From contig NZ_JALJRZ010000012.1 of assembly GCF_024519435.1 (NCBI RefSeq), forward strand, positions 1 to 64,000: a stretch of 64,000 nucleotides of DNA. The letters run 5' to 3'. Shown here piece after piece: positions 7,475 to 15,938 of this stretch. The translations under genes and the position numbers were made by a program. The stretch's first letter is position 1. Each line of letters opens with the position of its first letter. The notes beneath the pieces were generated by a model. The model saw nothing but the letters and a program-made list of their open reading frames with translations, did not search any database and had not been told where the DNA came from. The stretch comes from Terrabacter sp. Ter38. Lineage in GTDB: Bacteria > Actinomycetota > Actinomycetes > Actinomycetales > Dermatophilaceae.

Positions 7475-9160
7475 TCACAGGGAGGTGAGGCGTTCCAGGT
7501 CGGCCCGGACCCGGGCGAGGCGGGTCTCGGCGACCGCCCGCGACTCCCCGAGGGATGCCGGACCGGCCACCGGCTCGATGACCTCGAGGTAGACCTTCAC
7601 CTTGGGCTCGGTGCCGCTCGGGCGCACGATGACCCGCGAGCGGTCCGCGAGGAGGTAGCGCAGGCCCTCGGTCGGGGGCAGCCCGCCGTCGCCCTCGGCC
7701 AGGTCGTCGACGCGGACGACGTCGATGCCGGCCACCGTGGTGGGCGGCTCGGCGCGCAGGCGGCCCATCAGGGTGTCGGTCTGGGCGAGGTCCGAGACGC
7801 GCACCGAGAACGAGTCGGTCGCGTGGACGCCGTGCTCGATCGCGAGGTCGTCGAGCAGGTCGATGAGGGTGCGCCCCTGCGCCTTGAGGCCTGCCGCGAG
7901 CTCGGCGAGCAGGAGGGCGGCGCTGACGCCGTCCTTGTCGCGGACGAGCTGCGGGGCGACGCAGTAGCCCAGCGCCTCCTCGTAGCCGTAGCGCAGCCGG
8001 TCGACGCGGGAGATCCACTTGAAGCCGGTCAGCGTCTCCTCGTGGGCGAGTCCGGCCGCCTTGGCGATCGAGGCGAGCAGCCGCGAGGACACGATGGAGT
8101 TGGCGAAGACGTCGCGGCGCGAGACACCGCGCTGCACGATGTGCGCGCCGAGCAGTGCCCCCACCTCGTCGCCGCGCAGCATCCGCCAGTCGCCGAGCGC
8201 CGGGTCGAGCACGGCTGCGGCGCAGCGGTCGGCGTCGGGGTCGTTGGCGATGACGAGGTCGCAGCCGACGGTGCGCGCACGAGCGAGCGCAAGGTCGATC
8301 GCTCCCTTCTCCTCGGGGTTCGGGAAGGCGACGGTCGGGAAGTCCGGGTCGGGCACGGCCTGCTCGTCGACGACGACGGGGGCCGTGAAGCCCGCCTGGA
8401 CGAAGGCCGTGTGCACCGTGCCGTGGCCGACGCCGTGCAGGCTCGTGTGGACGATGCGCAGGTCGCGCGGTGACTGCGGGTCGACGACGCTGACGACGGC
8501 GTCGACGTAGTCCTCGAGGAGGTTGTCGCCCAGCGTCTCCCAGCCCTCGGACACGCGGGGCACGTCGGCCACCCGCTCGACGCGACCGATGTGGGCGGCG
8601 ATCTGGGCGTCGGCCGGCGGCACGATCTGGCTGCCGTCGCCGAGGTAGACCTTGTAGCCGTTGTCCTGAGGCGGGTTGTGGCTCGCCGTCACCATGACGC
8701 CGGCATCGGCACCGAGGTGGCGGATCGCGAACGCGAGGACGGGCGTCGGCAGGGGCTGGGGCAGCAGCAGCGCGCGACCGCCGGCCCCTACGACGACCGC
8801 GGCCGTGTCGCGGGCGAAGACGTCGGAGTTGTAGCGGGCGTCGTAGCCGACGACGACGGTCGGCGCCTCGCCTGCGCGCCCCTCGTCCTTGAGGTATGCC
8901 GTGAGGCCGGCTGCCGCACGGATGACGACGCTGCGGTTCATCCGGTTGGGGCCGGCACCGAGGGCCCCGCGCAGGCCGGCGGTCCCGAACTCGAGCAGGC
9001 CCGACATGCGGTCGGCGAGGTCGGCGGCGGCCTCCGCGTCTCCCGCTGCGGCCCGCCCGAGGACGGTGTCGAGCTCGTCACGCGTCGTCGGGTCGGGGTC
9101 GTCGTCGCGCCAGGCGCGCGCCGCGGCATACAGCGTCCCGGTCGTGTCGAGGGTCGTCAT
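7475..9160 (-). CDS. Phospho-sugar mutase (PMM/PGM family)
   Basis: A 561-residue alpha-D-phosphohexomutase, the long form typical of actinobacterial PmmB/DeoB-like enzymes. Motifs in order: [18 protein letters not shown] (sugar/phosphate entry), active-site serine loop VMVTASHNPPQDNGYK (about residues 145-160), metal loop DPDADRCAAA (about residue 310), the sugar loop GYEEALGYCV and phosphate loop RPSGTEPKVKVY near the C-terminus. Its ATG shares one base with the PNP stop (TGATG), so the two are cotranslated. Next to PNP it probably converts (deoxy)ribose 1-phosphate to the 5-phosphate, though a hexose-phosphate role is also possible. Confidence 0.93.
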   Translation of the reverse strand: MTTLDTTGTLYAAARAWRDDDPDPTTRDELDTVLGRAAAGDAEAAADLADRMSGLLEFGTAGLRGALGAGPNRMNRSVVIRAAAGLTAYLKDEGRAGEAPTVVVGYDARYNSDVFARDTAAVVVGAGGRALLLPQPLPTPVLAFAIRHLGADAGVMVTASHNPPQDNGYKVYLGDGSQIVPPADAQIAAHIGRVERVADVPRVSEGWETLGDNLLEDYVDAVVSVVDPQSPRDLRIVHTSLHGVGHGTVHTAFVQAGFTAPVVVDEQAVPDPDFPTVAFPNPEEKGAIDLALARARTVGCDLVIANDPDADRCAAAVLDPALGDWRMLRGDEVGALLGAHIVQRGVSRRDVFANSIVSSRLLASIAKAAGLAHEETLTGFKWISRVDRLRYGYEEALGYCVAPQLVRDKDGVSAALLLAELAAGLKAQGRTLIDLLDDLAIEHGVHATDSFSVRVSDLAQTDTLMGRLRAEPPTTVAGIDVVRVDDLAEGDGGLPPTEGLRYLLADRSRVIVRPSGTEPKVKVYLEVIEPVAGPASLGESRAVAETRLARVRADLERLTSL

Positions 9161-9993
9161 CAGAGACGCCCCACGACCGCTGCGAGCAGGCGGCCGCACC
9201 GTTCGGCGGCGGCCTCGCCGGCCTCGAGCACCTCCGCGTGGCTCAGCGGCTGGTCCGAGATGCCCGCGGCGAGGTTGGTGACGAGCGAGATGCCGAGGAC
9301 GTCGAGCCCGGCCTGACGCGCGGCGATCGCCTCGAGGCTCGTCGACATGCCGACGAGGTCGCCGCCGATGACCTTGGCCATCTGCACCTCGGCCGGGGTC
9401 TCGTAGTGGGGGCCGCGGAACTGGACGTAGACGCCCTCTTCGAGGTCGGGGTCTACCTCGCGGGCGAGGTCGCGCAGCCGCGGGGTGTAGAGGTCGGTGA
9501 GGTCGACGAAGTTCGCCCCCTCGATGGGGGAGTGCGCGGTGAGGTTGATGTGGTCGCGGATGAGGACCGGGGTGCCGGGCGCCCAGTCCGGGTTGAGGCC
9601 GCCGCACCCGTTGGTCAGGACGATCGTCGAGCAGCCCGCGGCCTTCGCGGTGCGCACGCCGTGGACGACCGCCCGCACGCCGCGTCCCTCGTAGAAGTGG
9701 GTGCGGGTCCCGAAGACGAGGGCCCGACGGCCGGTGTCGCCGATGGCGACCGAGCGCATGCTGCCGGAGTGGCCGGCGACGGCGGCCTTGTGGAAGCCGG
9801 GGACGTCGGCGTTGTCGACGGTCGCGAGCGTCTCACCGATGAGGTCGGCGGTCTGGCCCCAGCCCGAGCCGAGCACGAGTGCGACGTCGTGGTGGTCGAC
9901 GCCGGTGCGCTCGGCGATGACGGCGGCGGCGTCGGCGGCGACGTCGAAGGGGTCGGTGGAGGGGTCGCTGAGATCGCGGTGGGAACTGGTCAC
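9160..9993 (-). CDS. Purine nucleoside phosphorylase
   Basis: A 277-residue trimeric-type (class 2) purine nucleoside phosphorylase that splits purine (deoxy)nucleosides with phosphate. Seen: LVLGSGWG (phosphate loop), the histidine in AVAGHSGSM, FGTRTHFYEG, LTNGCGGLNP, the base-binding segment GPHYETPAEVQM and LVGMSTSLEAIAARQAGL. The GTG start at 9993 has TAGAGT 7 nt upstream and no Shine-Dalgarno, so it looks leaderless. The stop overlaps the mutase start. It corresponds by position to M. tuberculosis Rv3307 (my recollection of synteny). Confidence 0.93.
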   Translation of the reverse strand: MTSSHRDLSDPSTDPFDVAADAAAVIAERTGVDHHDVALVLGSGWGQTADLIGETLATVDNADVPGFHKAAVAGHSGSMRSVAIGDTGRRALVFGTRTHFYEGRGVRAVVHGVRTAKAAGCSTIVLTNGCGGLNPDWAPGTPVLIRDHINLTAHSPIEGANFVDLTDLYTPRLRDLAREVDPDLEEGVYVQFRGPHYETPAEVQMAKVIGGDLVGMSTSLEAIAARQAGLDVLGISLVTNLAAGISDQPLSHAEVLEAGEAAAERCGRLLAAVVGRL

Positions 9994-10104
9994 GCTCAGG
10001 ACTCTAGCGAGGTCGGCGCGGCGCAGGAACCGGCCCTGCGGGTCGGCCGGGACTCCCCGCGAAGGGCCCGAGCCCCGTCGGACGGGGGCCCGTCCGGAGG
10101 ATGG

Positions 10105-10116
10105 TTGGATGGTCCC
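10105..10116 (+). promoter_or_regulatory. -10 box (TTGGAT) for the lpdA-like gene
   Basis: TTGGAT at 10105-10110 is 6 nt before the GTG at 10117. The same hexamer and spacing occur before the ATG at 39245, which supports a variant of the leaderless -10 box. Confidence 0.4.
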
Positions 10117-11520
10117 GTGATCACGCGCGAGACATCCGTTGTCATCATCGGCGGCGGCCCGGGGGGCTACGAGGCAGCCCTCGTCGCGGCCCAGCTGGGG
10201 GCGCAGGTCACGATCGTCGAGAAGGACGGCCTCGGCGGCGCGGCCGTGCTCACCGACTGCGTTCCCAGCAAGGCCCTCATCGCGACCGCCGACTACATGT
10301 CCGACTTCGAGACGGCCTCGCGTCTCGGCGTGCGGTTGCAGGACGACGACGGTGACGAGGTGTCCGACGCCGTCGCCCAGGCGCAGACCGTGAACGACCG
10401 GATCCTCGCGCTCGCCGCCGCCCAGAGCGCCGACATCCAGGGAAGCCTCGAACAGGTCGGCGTCACGGTCCTGCGCGGCACCGCCCGGATTGCCGGGCGC
10501 GAGCGCGTCGTCGCCGATCTCGCCGACGGCACGACGCGGGAGCTCTCCGCCCACGTCGTCCTCGTCGCCACCGGCGCAGCGCCCCGCGTCATGGACACGA
10601 TGCGGCCCGACGGCGAGCGCATCCTCACCTGGCAGCAGATCTACTCCCTCGAGGAGCTTCCCCAGCGCATCATCGTCATCGGCTCCGGCGTCACCGGCGC
10701 CGAGCTCGCCCAGGCCTACCTCGGCCTCGGCTCCCAGGTCGTCCTCGTCTCCTCCCGTGAGCGGGTGCTGCCCGGCGAGGACGCCGACGCCGCCACCGTC
10801 ATCGAGGACGTCTTCCGCAAGCGCGGCATGGAGGTCATGGGCACCTCGCGTGCGGCCTCGGTCGAGCGCACCGCCGACGGCGTCGTCGTGACCCTCGTCG
10901 ACGGCCGCACGGTCGAGGGCTCGCACGCGCTGCTCGCCGTCGGGTCCGTGCCCAACACCGCGGGTCTCGGCCTCGAGGAGGCCGGCGTCGAGCTCAGCCC
11001 CTCCGGACACGTCCAGGTCGACCGCGTCTCCCGCACGAGCGTCGGCGGCGTCTACGCGGCGGGCGACTGTACCGGGGTGCTGCCCCTTGCGTCGGTCGCG
11101 GCCATGCAGGGACGCATCGCCATGTGGCACGCGCTCGGCGACGCCGTGTCACCGCTCAACGTGCGAGGTGTCGCCGCCAACATCTTCACCGAGCCCGAGA
11201 TCGCGACGGTCGGCATCAGCCAGAACGCCGCCGACGAGTCGCCCGAGGTCGAGTCGATCACCCTGCCGCTCGCCCGCAACCCGCGCGCCAAGATGCAGGG
11301 CATCAGCGACGGCTTCGTCAAGCTCTTCTGCCGCAAGGGCTACGGCACGGTGCTCGGCGGGGTCGTCGTCGCGCCGAAGGCCTCCGAGCTGATCTACCCC
11401 GTGGCCCTGGCCGTGCAGAACCGGCTCAGCGTCGACCAGGTGTCGAGCACCATCACGGTCTACCCCTCGCTCTCCGGCTCGATCGCCGAGGCGGCGCGCC
11501 AGCTGCACCAGTCCGACTGA
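10117..11520 (+). CDS. lpdA: NAD(P)H-quinone dehydrogenase, LpdA type
   Basis: A 467-residue FAD flavoprotein of the pyridine-nucleotide disulfide reductase fold: FAD-binding VIIGGGPGGYEAAL at the N-terminus, NAD-binding VIGSGVTGAELAQAY mid-protein, VYAAGDCTG, and a dimerisation domain at the C-terminus. The redox segment reads GGAAVLTDCVPSK, with one Cys where dihydrolipoamide dehydrogenases have CxxxxC. It therefore cannot form the active disulfide and fits the LpdA (Rv3303c-like) quinone reductases. The GTG start carries a TTGGAT box 6 nt upstream. It is monocistronic, ending at a hairpin. Confidence 0.92.
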   Translation: MITRETSVVIIGGGPGGYEAALVAAQLGAQVTIVEKDGLGGAAVLTDCVPSKALIATADYMSDFETASRLGVRLQDDDGDEVSDAVAQAQTVNDRILALAAAQSADIQGSLEQVGVTVLRGTARIAGRERVVADLADGTTRELSAHVVLVATGAAPRVMDTMRPDGERILTWQQIYSLEELPQRIIVIGSGVTGAELAQAYLGLGSQVVLVSSRERVLPGEDADAATVIEDVFRKRGMEVMGTSRAASVERTADGVVVTLVDGRTVEGSHALLAVGSVPNTAGLGLEEAGVELSPSGHVQVDRVSRTSVGGVYAAGDCTGVLPLASVAAMQGRIAMWHALGDAVSPLNVRGVAANIFTEPEIATVGISQNAADESPEVESITLPLARNPRAKMQGISDGFVKLFCRKGYGTVLGGVVVAPKASELIYPVALAVQNRLSVDQVSSTITVYPSLSGSIAEAARQLHQSD

Positions 11521-11549
11521 CCGCCGCTCACGGACCACGCGCGACGACG

Positions 11550-11582
11550 GCCCGGGAGTCTCCGTCGCGACGGGACCCGGGC
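11550..11582. terminator. Terminator-like hairpin
   Basis: GCCCGGG (11550-11556) pairs with CCCGGGC (11576-11582) and encloses the self-complementary 12-mer CCGTCGCGACGG. It lies between convergent genes. Confidence 0.6.
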
Positions 11583-11605
11583 GGACGGCATACGTCGTCG
11601 GTGGG

Positions 11606-11827
11606 TCAGCTCTGCTCGTCGTCCGGCGCCGGACGGTCTCCCGGCTCGGGCTGGTGCCCGGTCAGCCGTTCCTCCTCGGCCCAGCGCTCGCGTCGCCGAC
11701 GCGAGACCACCTCGCGCAGCTTCTTCTGCAGCGGGTAGAGGATCGCTGCCACGACGATGAGGATGACGAGGTTCGCCACGGGGAAGGCTGTCTGGTCGGC
11801 AGTGGCACTGGGGAGGGTCGCAAACAC
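11606..11827 (-). CDS. Small single-pass membrane protein
   Basis: A 73-residue protein with one hydrophobic helix (ANLVILIVVAAILYPLQ, about residues 18-34), followed by a strongly basic stretch (KKLREVVSRRRRERW) and an acidic, Pro-rich tail. This predicts an N-out, C-in anchor with a cytoplasmic tail. The start is GTG and no Shine-Dalgarno is evident. I do not recognise a family. Intact codon bias (G/C in third positions) supports it as real. Confidence 0.65.
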   Translation of the reverse strand: MFATLPSATADQTAFPVANLVILIVVAAILYPLQKKLREVVSRRRRERWAEEERLTGHQPEPGDRPAPDDEQS

Positions 11828-11947
11828 ACGTGCAGTGTGCCAGAGGCGTAGCGTCGGGACGGTGGTGGCGTCGTCGCCGCGTCAGGAAGGCCGCCCGGGC
11901 CGCGGGCCGGACCTTCCTGAGCAGGTCGGACCGTGGAGGCACACGCA

Positions 11948-12526
11948 GTGAGCGACTGGATCCAGAAGGCCAAGGACTTCGTCAAGGGTCATCCCGAGCA
12001 GGCCCAGCAAGGTCTCGACAAGGCCGAGGAGCTCATCAACGAGCGCACCGGCGGGAAGTACGCAGACCAGGTCGACCAGGGCACCGACACGCTCAAGGAG
12101 GGCTTGGGGCTGCCGCCCGACGCGGAGGGTACGCAGCCGCCCGGCGCGCCCGGCGCGCCTGGCTCGCCTGAACCGCCGGCCCCGCCAGCGCCGGCTCCGA
12201 GCCCCGCCCCGGCTCCGACCCCGCCGCCTGCGCCCACACCGGAACCCGCTCCCACACCGGAACCCACCCCGGAACCCACCCCCACCCCGGAACCCACCCC
12301 CACCCCGGAACCCGGTCCGGGACCTGGCGAGCCGAGGCCCCCGGTCGACCCGACCGACCCGGCCCCCGTCGACCCCCACCTGCCCGGCGGACCCGGACCG
12401 TCGGAGATCCCGCCCGCGGGTGAGCCTGCGGGCGAGCAGGACCTGCCCGGCGTCCCCGACCCCAACCTCCCCGGATCGGGCGAGGGCGACATCACCCTCG
12501 GCGACCCGCCCGCCAGGCAGGGCTGA
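11948..12526 (+). CDS. MT0933-like antitoxin-domain protein with proline-rich tail
   Basis: A 192-residue protein. Residues 1-55 (SDWIQKAKDFVKGHPEQAQQ..., then INERTGGKYADQVDQGTD) match my memory of the MT0933/Rv0909 antitoxin family. After that comes ~130 residues of Pro/Gly/Ala/Glu low complexity with PEPTPTPEP repeats, which the short mycobacterial antitoxins lack. The GTG at 11948 is chosen because GGAGG sits ~9 nt upstream. No Rv0910-like toxin is next to it, so either the partner is elsewhere or the protein has another role. A strong terminator follows. Confidence 0.8.
   Translation: MSDWIQKAKDFVKGHPEQAQQGLDKAEELINERTGGKYADQVDQGTDTLKEGLGLPPDAEGTQPPGAPGAPGSPEPPAPPAPAPSPAPAPTPPPAPTPEPAPTPEPTPEPTPTPEPTPTPEPGPGPGEPRPPVDPTDPAPVDPHLPGGPGPSEIPPAGEPAGEQDLPGVPDPNLPGSGEGDITLGDPPARQG
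12236..12312. repeat. Tandem 12-18 bp Pro-Glu-Pro-Thr coding repeats
   Basis: Imperfect units of the ccggaaccc(a/g)cc type encode PEPTPEPTPTPEP in the tail of the antitoxin-like protein. Slippage would change repeat number in frame. Confidence 0.65.
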
Positions 12527-12552
12527 CGCGAGCGCCGCTCACCCGCGCACGC

Positions 12553-12590
12553 ACGAGGGCCGACCTGCCACGCGGCAGGTCGGCCCTCGT
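12553..12590. terminator. Bidirectional terminator
   Basis: A perfect 17-bp stem (12553-12569 with 12574-12590) with a 4-nt loop lies between the convergent antitoxin-like and biotin carboxylase genes. Confidence 0.85.
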
Positions 12591-12609
12591 CGTCGTCAGG
12601 ACTCGGCGC

Positions 12610-14403
12610 TCAGGCCTCGATGACGTCCGCGATCTCGGCGAGCACGGCGCCCGACGTGACGGTCTCGCCGACCTTCGCGGTGAGGCCGGAGACGACGCCG
12701 GCCTTGTGGGCGGTGATGGGCTGCTCCATCTTCATCGCCTCGAGGACGATGACGAGGTCACCCGCGGCGACGGTCGCGCCCTCCTCGACGGCGATCTTGA
12801 CGATGGTGCCCTGCATCGGGGCGGTGAGCGAGTCGCCGGAGGCGGCGCCACCGGACTTGCCACCGCCGGACCTTTTGGGCGCCTTCTTCTTCGCCGCGGA
12901 CGCACTCCCGCCGCCACCGAGCGAGAGGCCGCCCGGGAGGGTGACCTCGAGGCGCTTGCCGCCGACCTCGACGACGACGGTCTGGCGCTCCTCCGCCTCG
13001 GCCGTGTCGCCTGCGTTACCGGGCCCACCGGCATACGCCTCGATGGTGTTGTCGAACTCCGTCTCGATCCAGCGGGTGTGGATCGTGAAGGGCGTGCCGT
13101 CGGCCGGTGCGAAGGCCGGGTCGGCGACGACCGCGCGGTGGAACGGCACGACGGTCGGCATGCCCTCGATGGTGAGCTCGGCCAGGGCCCGGCGGGATCG
13201 CTCGATGGCCTGCTCGCGCGTGCGGCCGGTGATGACGAGCTTGGCGATCATGGAGTCGAACGCGCCGGCGACGGTGTCGCCCTCGACGATGCCGGCGTCC
13301 CAGCGCACACCCGGGCCCTGCGGCACGACCATGCGGCTGACGGTGCCGGGCGCGGGCAGGAAGCCCCGGCCGGCGTCCTCGCCGTTGATGCGGAACTCGA
13401 TCGAGTGGGCGTGCGGCTCGGGGTCGCCGTAGTCGAGGGACTCGCCGTTCGCGATCCGGAACTGCTCGCGCACGAGGTCGATGCCGGTGACCTCCTCGGT
13501 CACGGGGTGCTCGACCTGCAGGCGGGTGTTGACCTCGAGGAAGCTGATGTCGCCGGCCGGGCCGACGAGGAACTCGCACGTGCCGGCGCCGACGTAGCCG
13601 GCCTCCTTGAGGATCGCCTTGCTCGCGCGGAGCAGCTCGGTGTGCTGCGCCTCGGACAGGAACGGCGCGGGCGCCTCCTCGACGAGCTTCTGGTTGCGGC
13701 GCTGGAGCGAGCAGTCGCGGGTCGAGACGACGACGACGTTGCCGTGCTGGTCGGCGAGGCACTGGGTCTCGACGTGGCGCGGGTGGTCGAGGAAGCGCTC
13801 GACGAAGCACTCGCCGCGGCCGAAGGCCGTCACGGCCTCGCGCACGGCCGAGTCGTAGAGGTCGGGGATCTCCTCCATCGCGCGGGCGACCTTGAGGCCG
13901 CGGCCGCCGCCGCCGTAGGCCGCCTTGATCGCGACCGGCAGGCCGTGCTCCCTGGCGAACTCGACGACCTCGTCGGCCCCGGAGACAGGGTCCTTCGTGC
14001 CGGGCACGAGCGGGGCGCCGGCCTTCGTCGCGATGTGGCGCGCCTTGACCTTGTCGCCGAGGGAGTCGATGGCCTGGGGCCCGGGGCCGATCCAGACGAG
14101 CCCGGCGTCGATGACGGCCTGGGCGAACGACGCGTTCTCGGCGAGGAAGCCGTAGCCGGGGTGGACCGCGTCGGCCCCGGACTGACGGGCGACGTCGATC
14201 AGCTTCTCCTGGACGAGGTAGCTCTCGCCGGGGGTCGAGCCCCCGAGGGCGTACGCCTCGTCGGCGACCTTGACGTGCAGGGCATCCCGGTCCGGGTCGG
14301 CGTAGACCGCGACCGAGGCGATCCCGCTGTCCGCGCACGCCCGCGCGATGCGGACGGCGATCTCACCACGGTTTGCGATCAGTACCTTGCTGATGGGTGC
14401 CAT
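12610..14403 (-). CDS. accA3: Acyl-CoA carboxylase alpha subunit (biotin carboxylase + BCCP)
   Basis: A 597-residue protein carrying biotin carboxylase and biotin carboxyl carrier domains. It carboxylates its biotin with ATP and bicarbonate and passes the group to beta subunits such as AccD5. Visible: [15 protein letters not shown] at the start, ATP-grasp [26 protein letters not shown], then a Gly/Ser/Lys linker and EAMKMEQP, where the central lysine is biotinylated. The BCCP end is intact. The ATG at 14403 has TAGAGT 7 nt upstream (leaderless). AccD5, AccE and BirA, its expected partners, lie at 28.8-31.6 kb. Confidence 0.95.
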   Translation of the reverse strand: MAPISKVLIANRGEIAVRIARACADSGIASVAVYADPDRDALHVKVADEAYALGGSTPGESYLVQEKLIDVARQSGADAVHPGYGFLAENASFAQAVIDAGLVWIGPGPQAIDSLGDKVKARHIATKAGAPLVPGTKDPVSGADEVVEFAREHGLPVAIKAAYGGGGRGLKVARAMEEIPDLYDSAVREAVTAFGRGECFVERFLDHPRHVETQCLADQHGNVVVVSTRDCSLQRRNQKLVEEAPAPFLSEAQHTELLRASKAILKEAGYVGAGTCEFLVGPAGDISFLEVNTRLQVEHPVTEEVTGIDLVREQFRIANGESLDYGDPEPHAHSIEFRINGEDAGRGFLPAPGTVSRMVVPQGPGVRWDAGIVEGDTVAGAFDSMIAKLVITGRTREQAIERSRRALAELTIEGMPTVVPFHRAVVADPAFAPADGTPFTIHTRWIETEFDNTIEAYAGGPGNAGDTAEAEERQTVVVEVGGKRLEVTLPGGLSLGGGGSASAAKKKAPKRSGGGKSGGAASGDSLTAPMQGTIVKIAVEEGATVAAGDLVIVLEAMKMEQPITAHKAGVVSGLTAKVGETVTSGAVLAEIADVIEA

Positions 14404-14416
14404 GGATCGGACTCTA
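14404..14416 (-). promoter_or_regulatory. -10 box for accA3
   Basis: TAGAGT at 14416-14411 on the minus strand, 7 nt before the ATG at 14403. There is no ribosome-binding site between them. Confidence 0.55.
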
Positions 14417-14521
14417 TCGGGCTGACGTCACGTCAATTCGGCGTCCTCCGGCGTATTCCCGGTCGTCTCGGAGTGAGGTCGCGCACACCGTCTCCGTCCG
14501 CCCCGACCTAGCGTGGACGGC

Positions 14522-15364
14522 ATGACGACACACGAGTCCGCCCCGACCATCGACCTCGGCCACGCCTCCACCCCCGGCCTGACGATCCCGCAGATCGGCT
14601 TCGGCGTCTGGGAGGTGCCGGACGCCGCCGTCGACGCCGCGTTCGCGCAGGCCCTCGACGACGGCTACCGCCACATCGACACCGCGCGGATCTACGGCAA
14701 CGAGGAGGGCGTCGGCCGGGTCCTCGCCCGCGAGGACGTCGACCGCGACAGCGTCTTCGTCACGACGAAGGTCTGGAACGACGACCACACCGACGTGCCC
14801 GCCGCCTTCGACGCGTCGATGCAGCGCCTGGGCATCGACGTCCTCGACCTCTACCTCATCCACTGGCCGGCGCCGCAGCAGGACGCCTACGTCGACGCCT
14901 GGCGCGCGATGCTCGAGCTCCAGCGCGAGGGCCGGGTCCGCTCGGTCGGTGTCTGCAACTTCCAGGTGCCCCACCTGCAGCGCCTGCTCGACGAGACCGG
15001 CGTCCTGCCGTCGGTCAACCAGATCGAGCTGAGCCCGTACCTCCAGCAGCGTGAGCTGCGCGCCTTCCACGCCGAGCAGGGCATCGTCACCGAGGCCTGG
15101 AGCCCGCTGGCCGTGCGCGCCGGTCTGCTCGCCGACCCCGTCGTCGTCGACCTCGCCGGGAAGCACTCGGTGACGCCGGCGCAACTCGTGCTGCGCTGGC
15201 ACGTCGAGCTCGGCAACGTCGTGCTGACGCGGTCGGTGACCCCCGCCCGCATCACGGAGAACGTCGAGATCTTCGGCTTCCACCTCGGCGACGACGACCT
15301 CGAGGCACTGGCCGGGCTCGACCGGGGCACGCGCACGGGACCGGACCCGGACACCTTCGGCTGA
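14522..15364 (+). CDS. Aldo/keto reductase
   Basis: A 280-residue NADP-dependent aldo/keto reductase. The TIM-barrel signature is clear: GYRHIDTARIYGNEEGVG (catalytic Asp and Tyr), FVTTKVW (catalytic Lys), DLYLIHWP (catalytic His), SVGVCNFQ, and near the C-terminus VLTRSVTPARITEN for NADP binding. A GTG at 14513 is also in frame, but TAGCGT (14509-14514) overlaps it and lies 7 nt before the ATG at 14522, so the latter is chosen. It resembles 2,5-diketogluconate-reductase-like actinobacterial enzymes; the natural substrate is unknown. Confidence 0.92.
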   Translation: MTTHESAPTIDLGHASTPGLTIPQIGFGVWEVPDAAVDAAFAQALDDGYRHIDTARIYGNEEGVGRVLAREDVDRDSVFVTTKVWNDDHTDVPAAFDASMQRLGIDVLDLYLIHWPAPQQDAYVDAWRAMLELQREGRVRSVGVCNFQVPHLQRLLDETGVLPSVNQIELSPYLQQRELRAFHAEQGIVTEAWSPLAVRAGLLADPVVVDLAGKHSVTPAQLVLRWHVELGNVVLTRSVTPARITENVEIFGFHLGDDDLEALAGLDRGTRTGPDPDTFG

Positions 15365-15390
15365 CCCGGCCCTGGCCGGGGCCGAGCCAC

Positions 15391-15403
15391 TAGATTGGGG
15401 GAC
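15391..15403 (+). promoter_or_regulatory. -10 box for the DUF3806 gene
   Basis: TAGATT at 15391-15396 is 7 nt before the ATG at 15404, the same geometry as for the two neighbouring plus-strand genes. Confidence 0.5.
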
Positions 15404-15916
15404 ATGGGACTGTTCTCGCGCAAGGGCAAGGACGAGACCGACGAGCCTGTGGGCGTCGAGCCTGCCACGGGCGAGGACCCGGACGACGGGCTCGGCCCCG
15501 ACTTCACCGGACGCCCGGTCGCCGTACCGCTCGGCGACGAGGAACGTGCCCGGCTGGCCTCGGCGCTCGAGCGCGCCGCCGCTGAGGGGGTGGACGTCGA
15601 CGACCTCGTGTCGATCGGCGCCCACTACGACGTGGCATACCGGCGTTGGGCCGACGAGGGTGGCTCGGGGGAGGGGCCCGACGTCGTCGTCGAGACCTAT
15701 GCCGTGGCCATCGGGGAGCACCTCGCACGCCACAGCGCCCGTGAGTGGGCCGTCGTCACCGACGTCTTCGGCACCGACCTCGGCCTCGTGGCGGCACGCG
15801 CCGACACCGTCGTCGTGCCACACAACCTCGTCGGAGCACGTTGGATGCGCGGCGAGACCGGCTGGGTCCCCGGCGTCGTGTCCCACCTCGTCGGCATCCG
15901 CCCGCGGTCCCGCTGA
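15404..15916 (+). CDS. DUF3806-type protein
   Basis: A 170-residue soluble protein. A charged N-terminal ~45 residues (MGLFSRKGKDETDE...) precede a domain with LDVAYRRW-like helix, an AIGEHLARHSAREWAVVTDVFGTDLGLV core and VVPHNLVGARW, which I read as DUF3806. Function is unknown. The ATG at 15404 has a -10 box 7 nt upstream. It stands alone between the aldo/keto reductase and kynA genes, each with its own promoter. Confidence 0.8.
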   Translation: MGLFSRKGKDETDEPVGVEPATGEDPDDGLGPDFTGRPVAVPLGDEERARLASALERAAAEGVDVDDLVSIGAHYDVAYRRWADEGGSGEGPDVVVETYAVAIGEHLARHSAREWAVVTDVFGTDLGLVAARADTVVVPHNLVGARWMRGETGWVPGVVSHLVGIRPRSR

Positions 15917-15925
15917 GGCGGCCCC

Positions 15926-15938
15926 TAGGATCGGCGGC
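15926..15938 (+). promoter_or_regulatory. -10 box for kynA
   Basis: TAGGAT at 15926-15931, then 7 nt to the ATG at 15939. No Shine-Dalgarno is present. Confidence 0.5.

Noticed and set aside
10117-11520. Dihydrolipoamide dehydrogenase
   Set aside because: The CxxxxC redox pair is missing (GGAAVLTDCVPSK), so lipoamide chemistry is not possible.
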